DNA of 56,978 nucleotides from JAJPXC01 sp964517875 (GTDB lineage: Bacteria > Bacteroidota > Bacteroidia > Bacteroidales > Muribaculaceae): contig CAZFEU010000005.1 of the NCBI GenBank assembly GCA_964517875.1, positions 1-56,978 of the forward strand. The letters are read 5' to 3'. A model generated the notes under the pieces. The model saw only the letters and a program-made list of their open reading frames with translations. It did not search any database and was not told where the DNA came from. The position numbers and the translations under genes are program-made. Below are positions 47,910-56,954 of the stretch, one piece after another; within the stretch, counting starts at the first letter, position 1, and each line of letters begins with the position of its first letter.

Positions 47910-49481
47910 ATGAATAAGAGCATTTACAACGCTACCGTCATTGCTGCAACAGCATTCGTACTCACGGCGTGTATAAAGAATGATATTCCCTATCCTCGCA
48001 TCCAGCCTGATTTTACGTCCTTCATCGTCGATGGTCAGGTGCAGCCATCGCTGATAGATACCCAGACACGTACGGTCACCGTATACCTTTCGGAGAACGT
48101 TGATCCCTACGCTGTCACAGTGACCGACTACGCCATTGACCCTGAAGAGGCTGTTGTGGTGGATGATGCGTTCAGCCACGCGATTGACCTTTCGACCCCG
48201 GCCACAGTAACACTGCGCATGTATCAGGACTACGACTGGACCATCCAGGGAGTGCAGAATATTGAGCGCTATTTCACTATCGACGGACAGGTGGGCACTT
48301 CATCAATCGATGTTGCGAATCATCGTGTCATTGCATACATTCCTGACACCCAGTCATTGGCCCAAGTCAAGGTTACTTCAATCAAGCTTGAGGCCGTGGG
48401 TGCTGTGATGGAGCCGGATATGGACGGCGCCACGGTTGATTTCACCGACCCGGTGATAGTAAAGGTGACAAAGTGGGGTCGTACTACAGAATGGACTTTG
48501 ATTGTCGAAACCACCGAGGCCACCGTGACCACAGTAAGCGCCGATGCATGGAGCCGCGTGGTATGGGTATATGGCGCAGCCCGTGAAGGTAAGGACAACG
48601 GAGTGGAGTACCGTCAGCAAGGAGCCACTTCTTGGATGAAAGTACCAACCGACTGGATAGAATATAACGGTGGAGACTTCAGCGCTTGCATTTCTCATCT
48701 TGAACCAGCGACTACTTACGAAGTCAGGGCATATTCAGGTGAAGATTATGGTGCCACGCTTACAGTGACAACGGGCACTGAGCCTCAGCTTCCAAATTCC
48801 TCATTCGACAGCTGGTGGCTTGATGGTAAAATCTGGTGCCCATGGGCCGAAGGCAGCGAGCCATTCTGGGGTACGGGAAATAAGGGTGCTACCACGCTCG
48901 GCCCGTCGAACACCGTGCCAACCACCGACACCTCAACAGGTACAGGTCAAGCAGCGATGCTTCAAACGAAGTTTGTGGGTATCGGAATGCTTGGCAAGCT
49001 CGCAGCCGGCAACATTTTTGCCGGAACATATGTGCGCACTGAAGGTACCAACGGTGTGCTCGATTTCGGACGTCCATTCACTCAGCGTCCAACGCGACTT
49101 CGCGGTCATTTGAAGTATAAGACAGCGCCTATTTCCTCGGCATCCGGCCAATTTGCCGCACTTAAGGGTGAACCTGATACCTGTATAGTGTGGATTGCGC
49201 TTACCGATGGACAGGCACCTGTAGAGATTCGCACCAATCCCAACAATAGACATTTGTTTGATCGTAATGACGCTGATGTGATAGCTTACGGTGAGTTCAC
49301 CTCAGGAGCCTCAATACCTGATTACATAGAGTTTGATATTCCACTTGAGTACAAGGCCACCAATCGTATTCCCACATACATTCTTGTCACTGCATCGGCA
49401 TCAAAGTATGGCGACTACTTTGTAGGTGGGGATGGAGCCACACTCTATGTCGACGACCTTGAGCTGCTGTACGATTATTAG
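47910..49481 (+). CDS. PCMD-domain lipoprotein
   Basis: A 523-residue lipoprotein (AFVLTACIKNDIPYPRIQPDF, lipobox LTAC). The N-terminal half has Ig-like modules with repeated V...Y...S..D....V..Y...P strands; from about 270 the putative carbohydrate-metabolism domain (PCMD) starts with NSSFDSWWLDGKIWCPWAEGSEPFWGTGNKG and continues to YFVGGDGATLYVDDLELLYDY. This domain resembles jelly-roll carbohydrate-binding modules, so glycan binding at the surface is plausible. It is the last gene of the operon, 3 bp after the second barrel gene. Confidence 0.85.
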   Translation: MNKSIYNATVIAATAFVLTACIKNDIPYPRIQPDFTSFIVDGQVQPSLIDTQTRTVTVYLSENVDPYAVTVTDYAIDPEEAVVVDDAFSHAIDLSTPATVTLRMYQDYDWTIQGVQNIERYFTIDGQVGTSSIDVANHRVIAYIPDTQSLAQVKVTSIKLEAVGAVMEPDMDGATVDFTDPVIVKVTKWGRTTEWTLIVETTEATVTTVSADAWSRVVWVYGAAREGKDNGVEYRQQGATSWMKVPTDWIEYNGGDFSACISHLEPATTYEVRAYSGEDYGATLTVTTGTEPQLPNSSFDSWWLDGKIWCPWAEGSEPFWGTGNKGATTLGPSNTVPTTDTSTGTGQAAMLQTKFVGIGMLGKLAAGNIFAGTYVRTEGTNGVLDFGRPFTQRPTRLRGHLKYKTAPISSASGQFAALKGEPDTCIVWIALTDGQAPVEIRTNPNNRHLFDRNDADVIAYGEFTSGASIPDYIEFDIPLEYKATNRIPTYILVTASASKYGDYFVGGDGATLYVDDLELLYDY

Positions 49482-49506
49482 AGTAATAGGATTTATGCAC
49501 AGGATA

Positions 49507-49541
49507 AAGGCCACGTTCAGCATATAGCGGGACGTGGCCTT
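49507..49541. terminator. hairpin between convergent operons
   Basis: A 10-bp perfect inverted repeat (49507-49516 with 49532-49541) midway between the convergent PCMD and rlmB genes. No long T-run on either side; it probably serves as a shared, weak terminator. Confidence 0.55.
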
Positions 49542-49563
49542 GAAGTATTGTGTAACTGGAATC

Positions 49564-50319
49564 TTATATAACTTCCAGGTTGGCGTTAAGGCGTTGACGC
49601 ACCACTTCATACATAAGTACTCCGGCGGCTACTGACACGTTGAGTGAGCCGATGTGCCCCATCATAGGAATGGATACCATTGTGTCGCATTGCTCGAGTA
49701 CGTCGGGAGAGATTCCGGTATCCTCTGCGCCCATCACTATGGCAACAGGCGATGTGTAGTCCTCGCATGTGTAGTTGATGTCCACTTTCTCACTGGCCGC
49801 AACTACCTTATATCCGTTATCACGAAGAAATTTCACCGCATTGGATATTGAGCGCTCACGACACACGGGCACACGATGCAGAGCTCCCGCCGATGTCTTT
49901 ATGGCATCACCGCCAACAGATACACTTCCGCGCTCGGGAATAACGATAGCATCGACTCCCGCGCACTCGCAGGTGCGGGCAATGGCACCGAAATTGCGCA
50001 CATCGGTGATTCCGTCGAGTACCACTATGAACGGTAGCATCCCATCCTCGTACAGCTGAGGCACGAGGTGGTCGAGCCTGTGGTAGGTAACTGCCGAGAG
50101 CATTGCCAGAACACCCTGGTGGTTTTTTCGGGTAATGCGATTTATACGCTCCACCGGTACGCGCTGGGTTGGTATGTGATGTAGACGTATGCGCTCAGTG
50201 AGTTCGGCAATCAGATCGCCATGAAGATCCTTCTTGATAAATATTTTGTCGATTTCCTTTCCGGCATCAATAGCTTCTATGATTGCCCGGATGCCGTAAA
50301 TATAGTCTTCGCGGTCCAT
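49564..50319 (-). CDS. rlmB: 23S rRNA (guanosine-2'-O)-methyltransferase, SpoU family
   Basis: A 251-residue SPOUT methyltransferase; start at 50319 (MDREDYIYGIRAIIEAIDAG). The N-terminal L30e-like substrate domain is followed by the knotted catalytic domain with LDGITDVRNFGAIARTCECAGVDAI (motif 1), VIVMGAEDTGISPDVL (motif 2) and SIPMMGHIGSLNVSVAAGVLMYE (motif 3). Likely target is G2251 of 23S rRNA. 13 bp after recN. Confidence 0.92.
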   Translation of the reverse strand: MDREDYIYGIRAIIEAIDAGKEIDKIFIKKDLHGDLIAELTERIRLHHIPTQRVPVERINRITRKNHQGVLAMLSAVTYHRLDHLVPQLYEDGMLPFIVVLDGITDVRNFGAIARTCECAGVDAIVIPERGSVSVGGDAIKTSAGALHRVPVCRERSISNAVKFLRDNGYKVVAASEKVDINYTCEDYTSPVAIVMGAEDTGISPDVLEQCDTMVSIPMMGHIGSLNVSVAAGVLMYEVVRQRLNANLEVI

Positions 50320-50332
50320 GATGTAAATATTA

Positions 50333-51994
50333 TTATTTGATTTTGAGGAGCGATTTTGCGGCAGCGCGCGCAGCCTCATCGTGTGTGTCGCCACTGAGCA
50401 TCAGTGCCAGCTCGTCGATGCGTTCGGTTTCTGACAGGGAGCGTATGCGTGTATTGGTCGATGTTTCGTCGTCCTCTTTATATACTTTGAAATGGGTGGT
50501 GCCTTTCGCGGCCACTTGAGGCAAATGTGTTATGGCTATTACCTGCATATTGCGTGCCATGTCGAGCATCATTTGACCCATGCGGTTGGCCACGTCGCCC
50601 GACACCCCGGTGTCAACCTCGTCGAATATCAGTGATGGCAATTGCATTTTCGAGGCTACCAATGATTTGATACATAGCATCAGGCGTGATATTTCACCTC
50701 CCGAAGCAGTGTCACCGACCGGTAATGGAGTTTGATTCTTGTTGAAGGCGAATAGAAATTCCACCTTGTCGATGCCGGTGCGGGTCATTTCGCCTTGCTC
50801 CACACGGATTTCCACCACTAAGTTTTTCATGCCTAATGGGATTGCCAGCTCACGCAGGGCATCGGCAAATCGTGAGGCCTCATCAATGCGAATCTTGGAA
50901 ATAACAGCGGCAGCTTCTATTGCCCGGTGTTTTGCGAGTTTGGCCGCAGTTTCGAGCTCGTGCAGCTGTTGATCACCGTGGGTGATAGTCGTGAGCTTAT
51001 CGCGCAGGTTATCGCGTATGGATATAAGACCTTCTACTGAGTCGACGTGATGTTTGCGTTGCAGAGCATAAATGTCGTTGAGACGGTCCTCAATATCGTT
51101 GAGTTTTGCGGGGTCGGCATTGATATTGGAGTCATAGTCGCTAAAAGTGTCAGCTATGTCCTGTAATTCAATTCTCAGGGTTTCAAGGCGCTCAGCGAGG
51201 TGTGATGATTCGGTGATGGTTGAAGTGAGTGAGTTGGCCTGGTCGGTGGCGGTGCGGATTAAAGATAACGCATCACCTTCACCCCCATCTAAGGCGTTGA
51301 TGATAGTAGTGAGCTTGGCTTTTACTTCACCTATATTCGTAAGTAATTCGCGCTCGCTTTCCAGTTCTTCTTGTTCACCTGAAGTCAGGTTCATCTCTTC
51401 GAGTTGCGAAAGCTGGAAGCGGGTAAATTCCTCATCTTCGAGTGACTGCTCTATCGTACGACGCTGACGGCGATAACGTGCAACGGCATTTTTATAGTCG
51501 TTATATAGACTTTCATAAATGCCGAGCCGCTCATGGTTGGCGGCAAGGGAATCAATGATGTCGAGCTGATATTCGGGTGTGGCAAGCAGCAGGTTCTGAT
51601 GCTGCGAGTGGAGGTCGACGAGCAACATTGCTACTGCTCTGAGCTGGTTGAGGGTGATGGGAGAGTCGTTGATGAAGGCACGAGTGCGCCCTGAGGGTGC
51701 GAGCTCGCGCCTTAACAGACAAATCTGGTCGTCCCATTCAATATCATTATCGGCAAAATGTTGCTTAAGTGCCGGGTAGTCGCTGACAGTGAAAGCGGCC
51801 TCGATTACCGACTTGTGATTGCGGTCGCGTATCACCTTTAGGTCGGCGCGCCCACCCAGCAAAAGCCCTAATGCGCTTAGCATTATTGATTTTCCTGCTC
51901 CGGTTTCACCCGTTATGATATTAAGTCCGGGTCCAAACTCTATGTCAATCCGGTCAATGAGAGCATAGTTGGATATGTGGAGCGACTGTAGCAT
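50333..51994 (-). CDS. recN: DNA repair ATPase
   Basis: A 553-residue SMC-like protein for double-strand break repair. Walker A is IITGETGAGKSIMLSALGLLLGGR (about 28-50), two long coiled coils occupy about 155-350, and the signature and Walker B regions are TASGGEISRLMLCIKSLVA and LIFDEVDTGVSGDVANRMG. Complete length. In a conserved row with DUF4835 and coaBC. Confidence 0.95.
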   Translation of the reverse strand: MLQSLHISNYALIDRIDIEFGPGLNIITGETGAGKSIMLSALGLLLGGRADLKVIRDRNHKSVIEAAFTVSDYPALKQHFADNDIEWDDQICLLRRELAPSGRTRAFINDSPITLNQLRAVAMLLVDLHSQHQNLLLATPEYQLDIIDSLAANHERLGIYESLYNDYKNAVARYRRQRRTIEQSLEDEEFTRFQLSQLEEMNLTSGEQEELESERELLTNIGEVKAKLTTIINALDGGEGDALSLIRTATDQANSLTSTITESSHLAERLETLRIELQDIADTFSDYDSNINADPAKLNDIEDRLNDIYALQRKHHVDSVEGLISIRDNLRDKLTTITHGDQQLHELETAAKLAKHRAIEAAAVISKIRIDEASRFADALRELAIPLGMKNLVVEIRVEQGEMTRTGIDKVEFLFAFNKNQTPLPVGDTASGGEISRLMLCIKSLVASKMQLPSLIFDEVDTGVSGDVANRMGQMMLDMARNMQVIAITHLPQVAAKGTTHFKVYKEDDETSTNTRIRSLSETERIDELALMLSGDTHDEAARAAAKSLLKIK

Positions 51995-52012
51995 AGAAAA
52001 TAATATGAGGCC

Positions 52013-52957
52013 TTACTTGTTGGTGCCGTTTTTGATTTTGGTGAGGCGGTCGGAGTCGGTTGGATATATTGGCGACAGTATCTCCACCACCGTCTCGCGC
52101 TCAGTCTGTGAGCCTTTTGTGTAGATGTTGACAAGCTCATCAAGCTTGGCATCGCGAAATAGCGACAGAGACACCGACATGGGCGCCGCATCATACACTT
52201 TTTTGAGATTTTCGAGTGTGGAGGTGATTTTTGCACGACCTTTGTCGGGACTGATTACCATTTGATCAAGCCCCTGAAGGTGGTATTCGTAAAGCATGGT
52301 GCGCACCGGCTCCATGTTGGGGTCGGTATAGGCCGAGAGCACTGCTGCTCGGTTTTTGTTATCCTCAAATGCTTTCCACCCCGATTCGCCCGACGATTGT
52401 GCCATCTGCACTACTTGTTGCGCCATTTCATAGAATGGGTCACCACCTTTGAGTGCGAATGAATCGAAGTCGACCGCCAATATCAAATAAGCATAGAAGT
52501 TTAATATGGCTGTGAGCTGACTTTCCATAGAGTTTTGTGAGAAAACGAGAGGCTCGTTCTCCTGATAGTCAAACTCTACTTTTGTGTCCTTAAAGTTGAT
52601 GAGAGTTGTGTTATAGTTGCTGTTGTAAACCGGGCGGCTCGATTGTATCTGCAAGTCACCTTTCATCGTGTTGCCGTCGTATTCCTTGATGGTAAAGAAC
52701 ATGCGACAATCAATTTTCTCGTTTGCGGCAATCTGGGCGTTGGAGAATTTTGTTGTGTTGAGATAGTCGTTGAGTGAGGTCTGTAGTGTCTCAAATACCG
52801 ACTTGTTGACGTTCTGCACCTGTTGCGAATTAATCTCAACCTGGCAGTTGAGCTCTTGGGCTGATGCATTGAGCGGCAAGCACAGCAAAGCAACCCACAA
52901 AAGTGCTATGTGTGGTATCAGTTGATTGAGTGTGTGTGTTTTCAGCAGTTGTTTCAT
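52013..52957 (-). CDS. DUF4835 family protein
   Basis: A 314-residue secreted protein: signal sequence ending near ASAQELNCQVEINSQQVQNVNKSVFETLQTSLNDYLNTTKF, a start typical of DUF4835. Most of the protein is helical with a conserved DPFYEMAQQVVQMAQSS segment. The position between recN and coaBC is conserved across Bacteroidetes. Function unknown. Confidence 0.9.
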   Translation of the reverse strand: MKQLLKTHTLNQLIPHIALLWVALLCLPLNASAQELNCQVEINSQQVQNVNKSVFETLQTSLNDYLNTTKFSNAQIAANEKIDCRMFFTIKEYDGNTMKGDLQIQSSRPVYNSNYNTTLINFKDTKVEFDYQENEPLVFSQNSMESQLTAILNFYAYLILAVDFDSFALKGGDPFYEMAQQVVQMAQSSGESGWKAFEDNKNRAAVLSAYTDPNMEPVRTMLYEYHLQGLDQMVISPDKGRAKITSTLENLKKVYDAAPMSVSLSLFRDAKLDELVNIYTKGSQTERETVVEILSPIYPTDSDRLTKIKNGTNK

Positions 52958-54162
52958 AGGGTGATGTAGTCGATAATGTCGGATGCTACTTCTGATTTAG
53001 GTTTGAGCCCGTAGCTGGTCATTTGTCCGCTGCGATCGAAAATTGTCACCTTGTTTGTGTCGGTTTGAAATCCGGCACCGTTGTCGCGCAATGAGTTGAG
53101 CACGATATAGTCAAGATTTTTGCGTTCCATCTTCTCCAAGGCGTTCGTTTGTTCGTTGTCGGTTTCGAGGGCAAATCCCACTACCAGCTGATTGTCGCGT
53201 TTCTCCTTGCCGAGAGTCGCGGCTATGTCGGGGTTTTTCACCAACTCTATTGTTGGAGCCTCCTGCCCTTCACGTTTTATTTTGTGCTTGGCGGGGTGTG
53301 CCGGAGCATAATCGGCCACCGCTGCAGTGAGTATGGTGATGTCGGCTTTTGGGAATTGCTGCATTGTGGCATCGAGCATCTGGAGTGCTGACTCCACTTT
53401 GACAACTTCAATTCCGGGCATTGAGGGCTTGACATTCACTGGTCCGCTTACGATGGTCACATTTGCTCCACGGCGTGCGGCTTCGTCGGCTATGGCATAA
53501 CCCATCTTGCCTGAAGAATAATTGCCGATGAATCTCACGGGGTCAATGCGTTCGTGGGTGGGACCTGCTGTGATGAGCACATTCTTCCCTTTCAAAGACT
53601 TCGCAGGCTCAGGATTATTGAAATAACGCTCGATTTCGGCGAATATTGCCTCGGGCTCGGCCATTCGCCCTTTCCCTATCAGATGGCTTGCAAGCTCACC
53701 GGTGGTCGATTCAATGATGTGGTTGCCATAGCTGCGCAGAGTATCGAGATTGCGCAGAGTCGATGGATGAGCCATCATGTCAAGATCCATGGCTGGAGCT
53801 ATGAATACCGGTGCTTTTGCCGATAAGTAGCTTGTAACAAGCATGTTGTCGGCGATGCCGTTGGCCATCTTGCCAATGGTTGATGCAGTAGCGGGTGCTA
53901 TCACCATCACATCGGCCCATAGTCCCAGGTCGACGTGGCTGTTCCACTGGCCGGTATTGGCAGTGAAAAACTCGCTCACCACCGGTTTGCCTGTTAGGGC
54001 TGACATTGTTACCGGAGTGATAAATTCCTTGGCTGCGGGGGTCATAATCACCTGCACCTCGGCACCGGCCTTAACGAACAGTCGCACCAGAGATGCCGTC
54101 TTATATGCGGCAATTCCGCCGGTGATACCCACTATAATATGTTTACCTTTAAGTATTGACAT
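52954..54162 (-). CDS. coaBC: bifunctional phosphopantothenoylcysteine decarboxylase/synthetase
   Basis: A 402-residue coenzyme A biosynthesis enzyme. The N-terminal flavin decarboxylase (CoaC, about 1-185) shows IIVGITGGIAAYKTASLVRLF, the catalytic His in WNSHVDLGLWADVMVIAPATA, and FIAPAMDLDM where PAMN is more usual. The C-terminal synthetase (CoaB, about 190-400) has VLITAGPTHERIDPVRFIGNYSSGKMGYAIADEA and AAVADYAP. Its end overlaps the DUF4835 gene by 4 bp. Confidence 0.95.
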   Translation of the reverse strand: MSILKGKHIIVGITGGIAAYKTASLVRLFVKAGAEVQVIMTPAAKEFITPVTMSALTGKPVVSEFFTANTGQWNSHVDLGLWADVMVIAPATASTIGKMANGIADNMLVTSYLSAKAPVFIAPAMDLDMMAHPSTLRNLDTLRSYGNHIIESTTGELASHLIGKGRMAEPEAIFAEIERYFNNPEPAKSLKGKNVLITAGPTHERIDPVRFIGNYSSGKMGYAIADEAARRGANVTIVSGPVNVKPSMPGIEVVKVESALQMLDATMQQFPKADITILTAAVADYAPAHPAKHKIKREGQEAPTIELVKNPDIAATLGKEKRDNQLVVGFALETDNEQTNALEKMERKNLDYIVLNSLRDNGAGFQTDTNKVTIFDRSGQMTSYGLKPKSEVASDIIDYITL

Positions 54163-54166
54163 ATTA

Positions 54167-54928
54167 TTACTTGATGCGCATTTTAATGCGGGTAAAGGCG
54201 TTTTTGGTATCCTGTGTGAAGTCGCTGGTCATGATCCAGCTAAGGTAGCCGGGGTCAATGCGAAGCACCTCCTCGGCGACACGTCCTTTGTATTTTCCAA
54301 AGTTGATTACCTCGCGGTGTTTATCGTCGTAGATGAGTCGGCCACTTAAGTCCACATTACTGTTGTGCGAAGTGTACTGGCTCAGAGGCTCCACTTCGCG
54401 GGGTAGATCGGGGTAGCGTTCGAATTGTGCTTCGAGCACGTCGATTGTGGCTTCGGTGTCGTTGGTGGCAGAGTGCGCTCCATCAAGTTCCTTGCCGCAG
54501 TAGAAGCGGTAGGCGGCTGAGAGTGTGCGCTGCTCGCGCTTATGGAAAATGGTCTGCACATCGATGAAGCGGTGGCGCGAGAAGTCGTGGTTGATGCCCA
54601 CACGCCCAAACTCCTCGGCCAGCATCGGTATGTCGAAGCGGTTGGAGTTGAATCCACCAAGGTCGCACCCCTCGATTTGCGATTCAATCTCCCTGGCCAC
54701 TTGCTTGAACTGAGGCTTGTCGGCTACCATCTCATTGGTGATATGATGCACGGCCGACGCTTCGGCAGGGATTGAGCGACCCGGGTTGATGAGACGATGA
54801 TAAGTGGTGCGCAGGCCATCGGGCGTAACTTTGATCATCGATATTTCCACGATTCGGTCGTGGGTTATATTGGTGCCGGTGGTCTCCAGATCGAAGAACA
54901 CTATCGGACGGCGTAATATCAGATTCAC
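54167..54928 (-). CDS. DnaQ-like 3'-5' exonuclease
   Basis: A 253-residue DEDD exonuclease: IVFFDLETTGTNITHDRIVEISMI (Asp and Glu of Exo I, about 9-32), LGGFNSNRFDIPMLAEEF (Exo II), and GAHSATNDTEATIDVL (Exo III with His-x5-Asp). The last ~50 residues (INFGKYKGRVAEEVLRIDPGYLSWIM) match the C-terminal module seen in ExoX-type exonucleases. A role in proofreading or DNA repair is likely, supported by dnaN next door. Four bases after it comes coaBC. Confidence 0.92.
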   Translation of the reverse strand: MNLILRRPIVFFDLETTGTNITHDRIVEISMIKVTPDGLRTTYHRLINPGRSIPAEASAVHHITNEMVADKPQFKQVAREIESQIEGCDLGGFNSNRFDIPMLAEEFGRVGINHDFSRHRFIDVQTIFHKREQRTLSAAYRFYCGKELDGAHSATNDTEATIDVLEAQFERYPDLPREVEPLSQYTSHNSNVDLSGRLIYDDKHREVINFGKYKGRVAEEVLRIDPGYLSWIMTSDFTQDTKNAFTRIKMRIK

Positions 54929-54963
54929 AGCTTGATGAGTTATTTAACCCTGTGTAGCGGGGA

Positions 54964-56094
54964 TTAGAAATCAACTACATTCATTGGCATGAGCAATATC
55001 AGCAGGTCGCCATCCTCGTTGCTGTCGCTGGGGACGAACACTCCGGGTCGGCTGGGGTCGGCGAGTTTCACGATGATGTCGGAGGTGGTGATGGTGTTGC
55101 AGATTTCAAGCAGGTAGGGTGCTGAGAATCCTATTACCAGGTCATTGCCTTGATAATCGGCGCTGAGCTCCTCGGTAGCCAGCGTACAGGTATTGTTGTC
55201 CTGCGCTTTCATCACTACCTTTTCGGCCGTAACCTTGAATTTTATCAAGCCATTGGCACTCTCCACGAATACACCCACACGGCGCACTGCGTTGAGCAGC
55301 AGCTGGCGGTCGATTGTGAGGGTCGAGGGGTTGTTCTTGGGAATCACGCGGTTATAATCGGGGAAATTGCCCTTGATGAACCGGCAGTTGAATGTGTAAG
55401 TTTCGGTAGAGAATGTAGCCCCTTTGGGAGTGAAAGTGATATCGATTGTCTCATCCTTTCCGAGCACGTTTTTGATGATGTTGGCGGGCTTCACGGGGAG
55501 GATAAACGAGCCTTCGATGCCGGGCTCAATAGCTGTGGATGCGTAGCGCACCAGCTTATGAGTGTCGGTAGCTACGAATGTGATGCCATCGGGCTTGATG
55601 TCCCACAGTATACCCATCATCTGAGGGCGGAGCTCGTCGGTGCTGACGGCAAACAGTGTATTATCGATGCCCTTTATCACCTTGTCGGCATCGATAGTGA
55701 AGCTTAGCATTTGGTCGGCCTCGGTTTTGTCAGTGCTTGAGGGGTATTCCAAGCCGTTTTGTGCTATCAGAGAGTAGCGGCCACCCTGACATGTGATTTC
55801 AACGGCCAGAGTATCTTCGTTGATTTCAAAGGATATTCCCTGGTCGGGGATTTCGCGCAGCAGGTCTACCATGCGGCGTGCGTCGATGCAGAAGCGTCCC
55901 TCCCCTTGAGCCTCGGTGACGTTGATTCGCGCCGTTAGGGTGTTTTCCATATCGGAGGCGGTGATGGTGAGAGTGTCGCCTGATAGAGTAAAGAGGAAAT
56001 TGTTTAGGATTGTCAAGGCATTTTTAGAGTTAATTACTTTGCTCACTGCCGACGAGCTACTGTAAAGAGCCTTGCTTGGGACGTTGAATTTCAT
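54964..56094 (-). CDS. dnaN: DNA polymerase III beta sliding clamp
   Basis: A 376-residue clamp with the three repeated domains: KFNVPSKALYSSSSAVSKVINSKN at the start, LVRYASTAIEP and FPDYNRVIPKNNPSTLTIDRQLLLNAVRRVGVF in the middle, and ending LILLMPMNV. The C-terminal hydrophobic pocket residues (LLMPMN) are retained. First gene of the exonuclease-coaBC-DUF4835-recN-rlmB block. Confidence 0.96.
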   Translation of the reverse strand: MKFNVPSKALYSSSSAVSKVINSKNALTILNNFLFTLSGDTLTITASDMENTLTARINVTEAQGEGRFCIDARRMVDLLREIPDQGISFEINEDTLAVEITCQGGRYSLIAQNGLEYPSSTDKTEADQMLSFTIDADKVIKGIDNTLFAVSTDELRPQMMGILWDIKPDGITFVATDTHKLVRYASTAIEPGIEGSFILPVKPANIIKNVLGKDETIDITFTPKGATFSTETYTFNCRFIKGNFPDYNRVIPKNNPSTLTIDRQLLLNAVRRVGVFVESANGLIKFKVTAEKVVMKAQDNNTCTLATEELSADYQGNDLVIGFSAPYLLEICNTITTSDIIVKLADPSRPGVFVPSDSNEDGDLLILLMPMNVVDF

Positions 56095-56134
56095 ATCTTT
56101 AAGATGTTTCGATTATTATCGGGTTATAAGTGTA

Positions 56135-56142
56135 CAAAGATA
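56135..56142 (-). promoter_or_regulatory. -7 element of dnaN
   Basis: TATCTTTG on the minus strand, 40 bp before the dnaN ATG; a -33 TTTG is not clear. Confidence 0.5.
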
Positions 56143-56284
56143 ATCATTTTCCGTTAAAAACCTCATCTCACCCTGCAAAAGAATTTTACCTTGAAAGCGA
56201 CACATTTATGCGAAACATTCACAGCAAGAACAACCTGCCTGCACCGAGCTAATCATTCTTGTTGCTCCAAATTGTGTGCGAGGT

Positions 56285-56605
56285 TTAGAAAGAACCTTTA
56301 TTACCGATAGTAATAGGACGCAGCCCGCTTATTGTAAAATCTGCAGTCAATCCAAGAGCATTTAATACTCTTGCGATAGTGGATATAGTAAGATTCCTTC
56401 CACTTTCAATTTTGGATATTTGAGCTGACTGGACACCCACCTTTTCTCCAAGTTCGCGCTGCGTAAGATTACGAGCTTTACGGGCTTCTTTAATGGATGC
56501 CCCAATTAATGCCGCTTCCACTTCAGCTTCAAACGCTTCTCTTTGTGGAGTGCCACACTTGCCGATATGTTTGTCGGTTATTTCGTCTAATGAATAGAAT
56601 TTCAT
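56285..56605 (-). CDS. HigA-type antitoxin, XRE helix-turn-helix
   Basis: A 106-residue protein with an N-terminal acidic segment (YSLDEITDKHIGKCGTPQREAFEAEVEAALIGASIKEARK) and an XRE domain (LTQRELGEKVGVQSAQISKIESGRNLTISTIARVLNALGLTADF). This layout, placed directly after a RelE/HigB-like gene, is that of a type II antitoxin of the HigBA order. It would neutralise the toxin and repress its own promoter. The partner toxin is interrupted (see next entry). Confidence 0.88.
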   Translation of the reverse strand: MKFYSLDEITDKHIGKCGTPQREAFEAEVEAALIGASIKEARKARNLTQRELGEKVGVQSAQISKIESGRNLTISTIARVLNALGLTADFTISGLRPITIGNKGSF

Positions 56606-56606
56606 A

Positions 56607-56954
56607 TTACTTACTTTTTTGATTGTAGTATTCTCGTTTAATAGCCTCGGCTCTCTCTATTTCTTTGGACGGGGTCTTTTGGGTTTTCTTTATGAACCCA
56701 TGAGTGGTGATTATTAATGCTCGTTGTTCTTTATCGAAGAAAGCTAACAGGCGATATTTTATTCGGCCAAATAAAGTCCGGAATTCCCAAATATCCTATC
56801 CTTCTAATTTTTTAAATATGTCATTGTCTTGTATACCACCCTCTACCAGTCGAATATTATATAGAATTTTTTTCTTCGCTTTTTGAGACAAAGAATTAAG
56901 AAATACATCAACTTCTTCCGATAAGATGACATTGAATTTATTACTTGTTTTCAT
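56607..56954 (-). pseudogene. HigB/RelE-type toxin gene with in-frame stop codon
   Basis: Reading from the ATG at 56954 the frame encodes MKTSNKFNVILSEEVDVFLNSLSQKAKKKI ... DNDIFKKLEG, then TAG (56796-56798, codon 53), then continues in the same frame DIWEFRTLFGRIKYRLLAFFDKEQRALIITTHGFIKKTQKTPSKEIERAEAIK to a proper stop one base before the antitoxin start. The segment across the TAG matches the phage-derived Gp49/HigB family (KLEGxDIWEFRTxxxGxxYRLL). A single substitution in a codon such as TCG would explain it. There is no internal restart, so the toxin is predicted inactive unless the stop is a sequencing error or is read through. Confidence 0.75.

Noticed and set aside
42123..49481. Polysaccharide utilisation locus (SusC/SusD)
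   Set aside because: No TonB-dependent receptor, SusD-like protein or glycoside hydrolase is present; the barrels are short (250-290 residues).
55150..55707. Open frame of 185 codons opposite dnaN
   Set aside because: Antisense shadow of dnaN, with no family motif.
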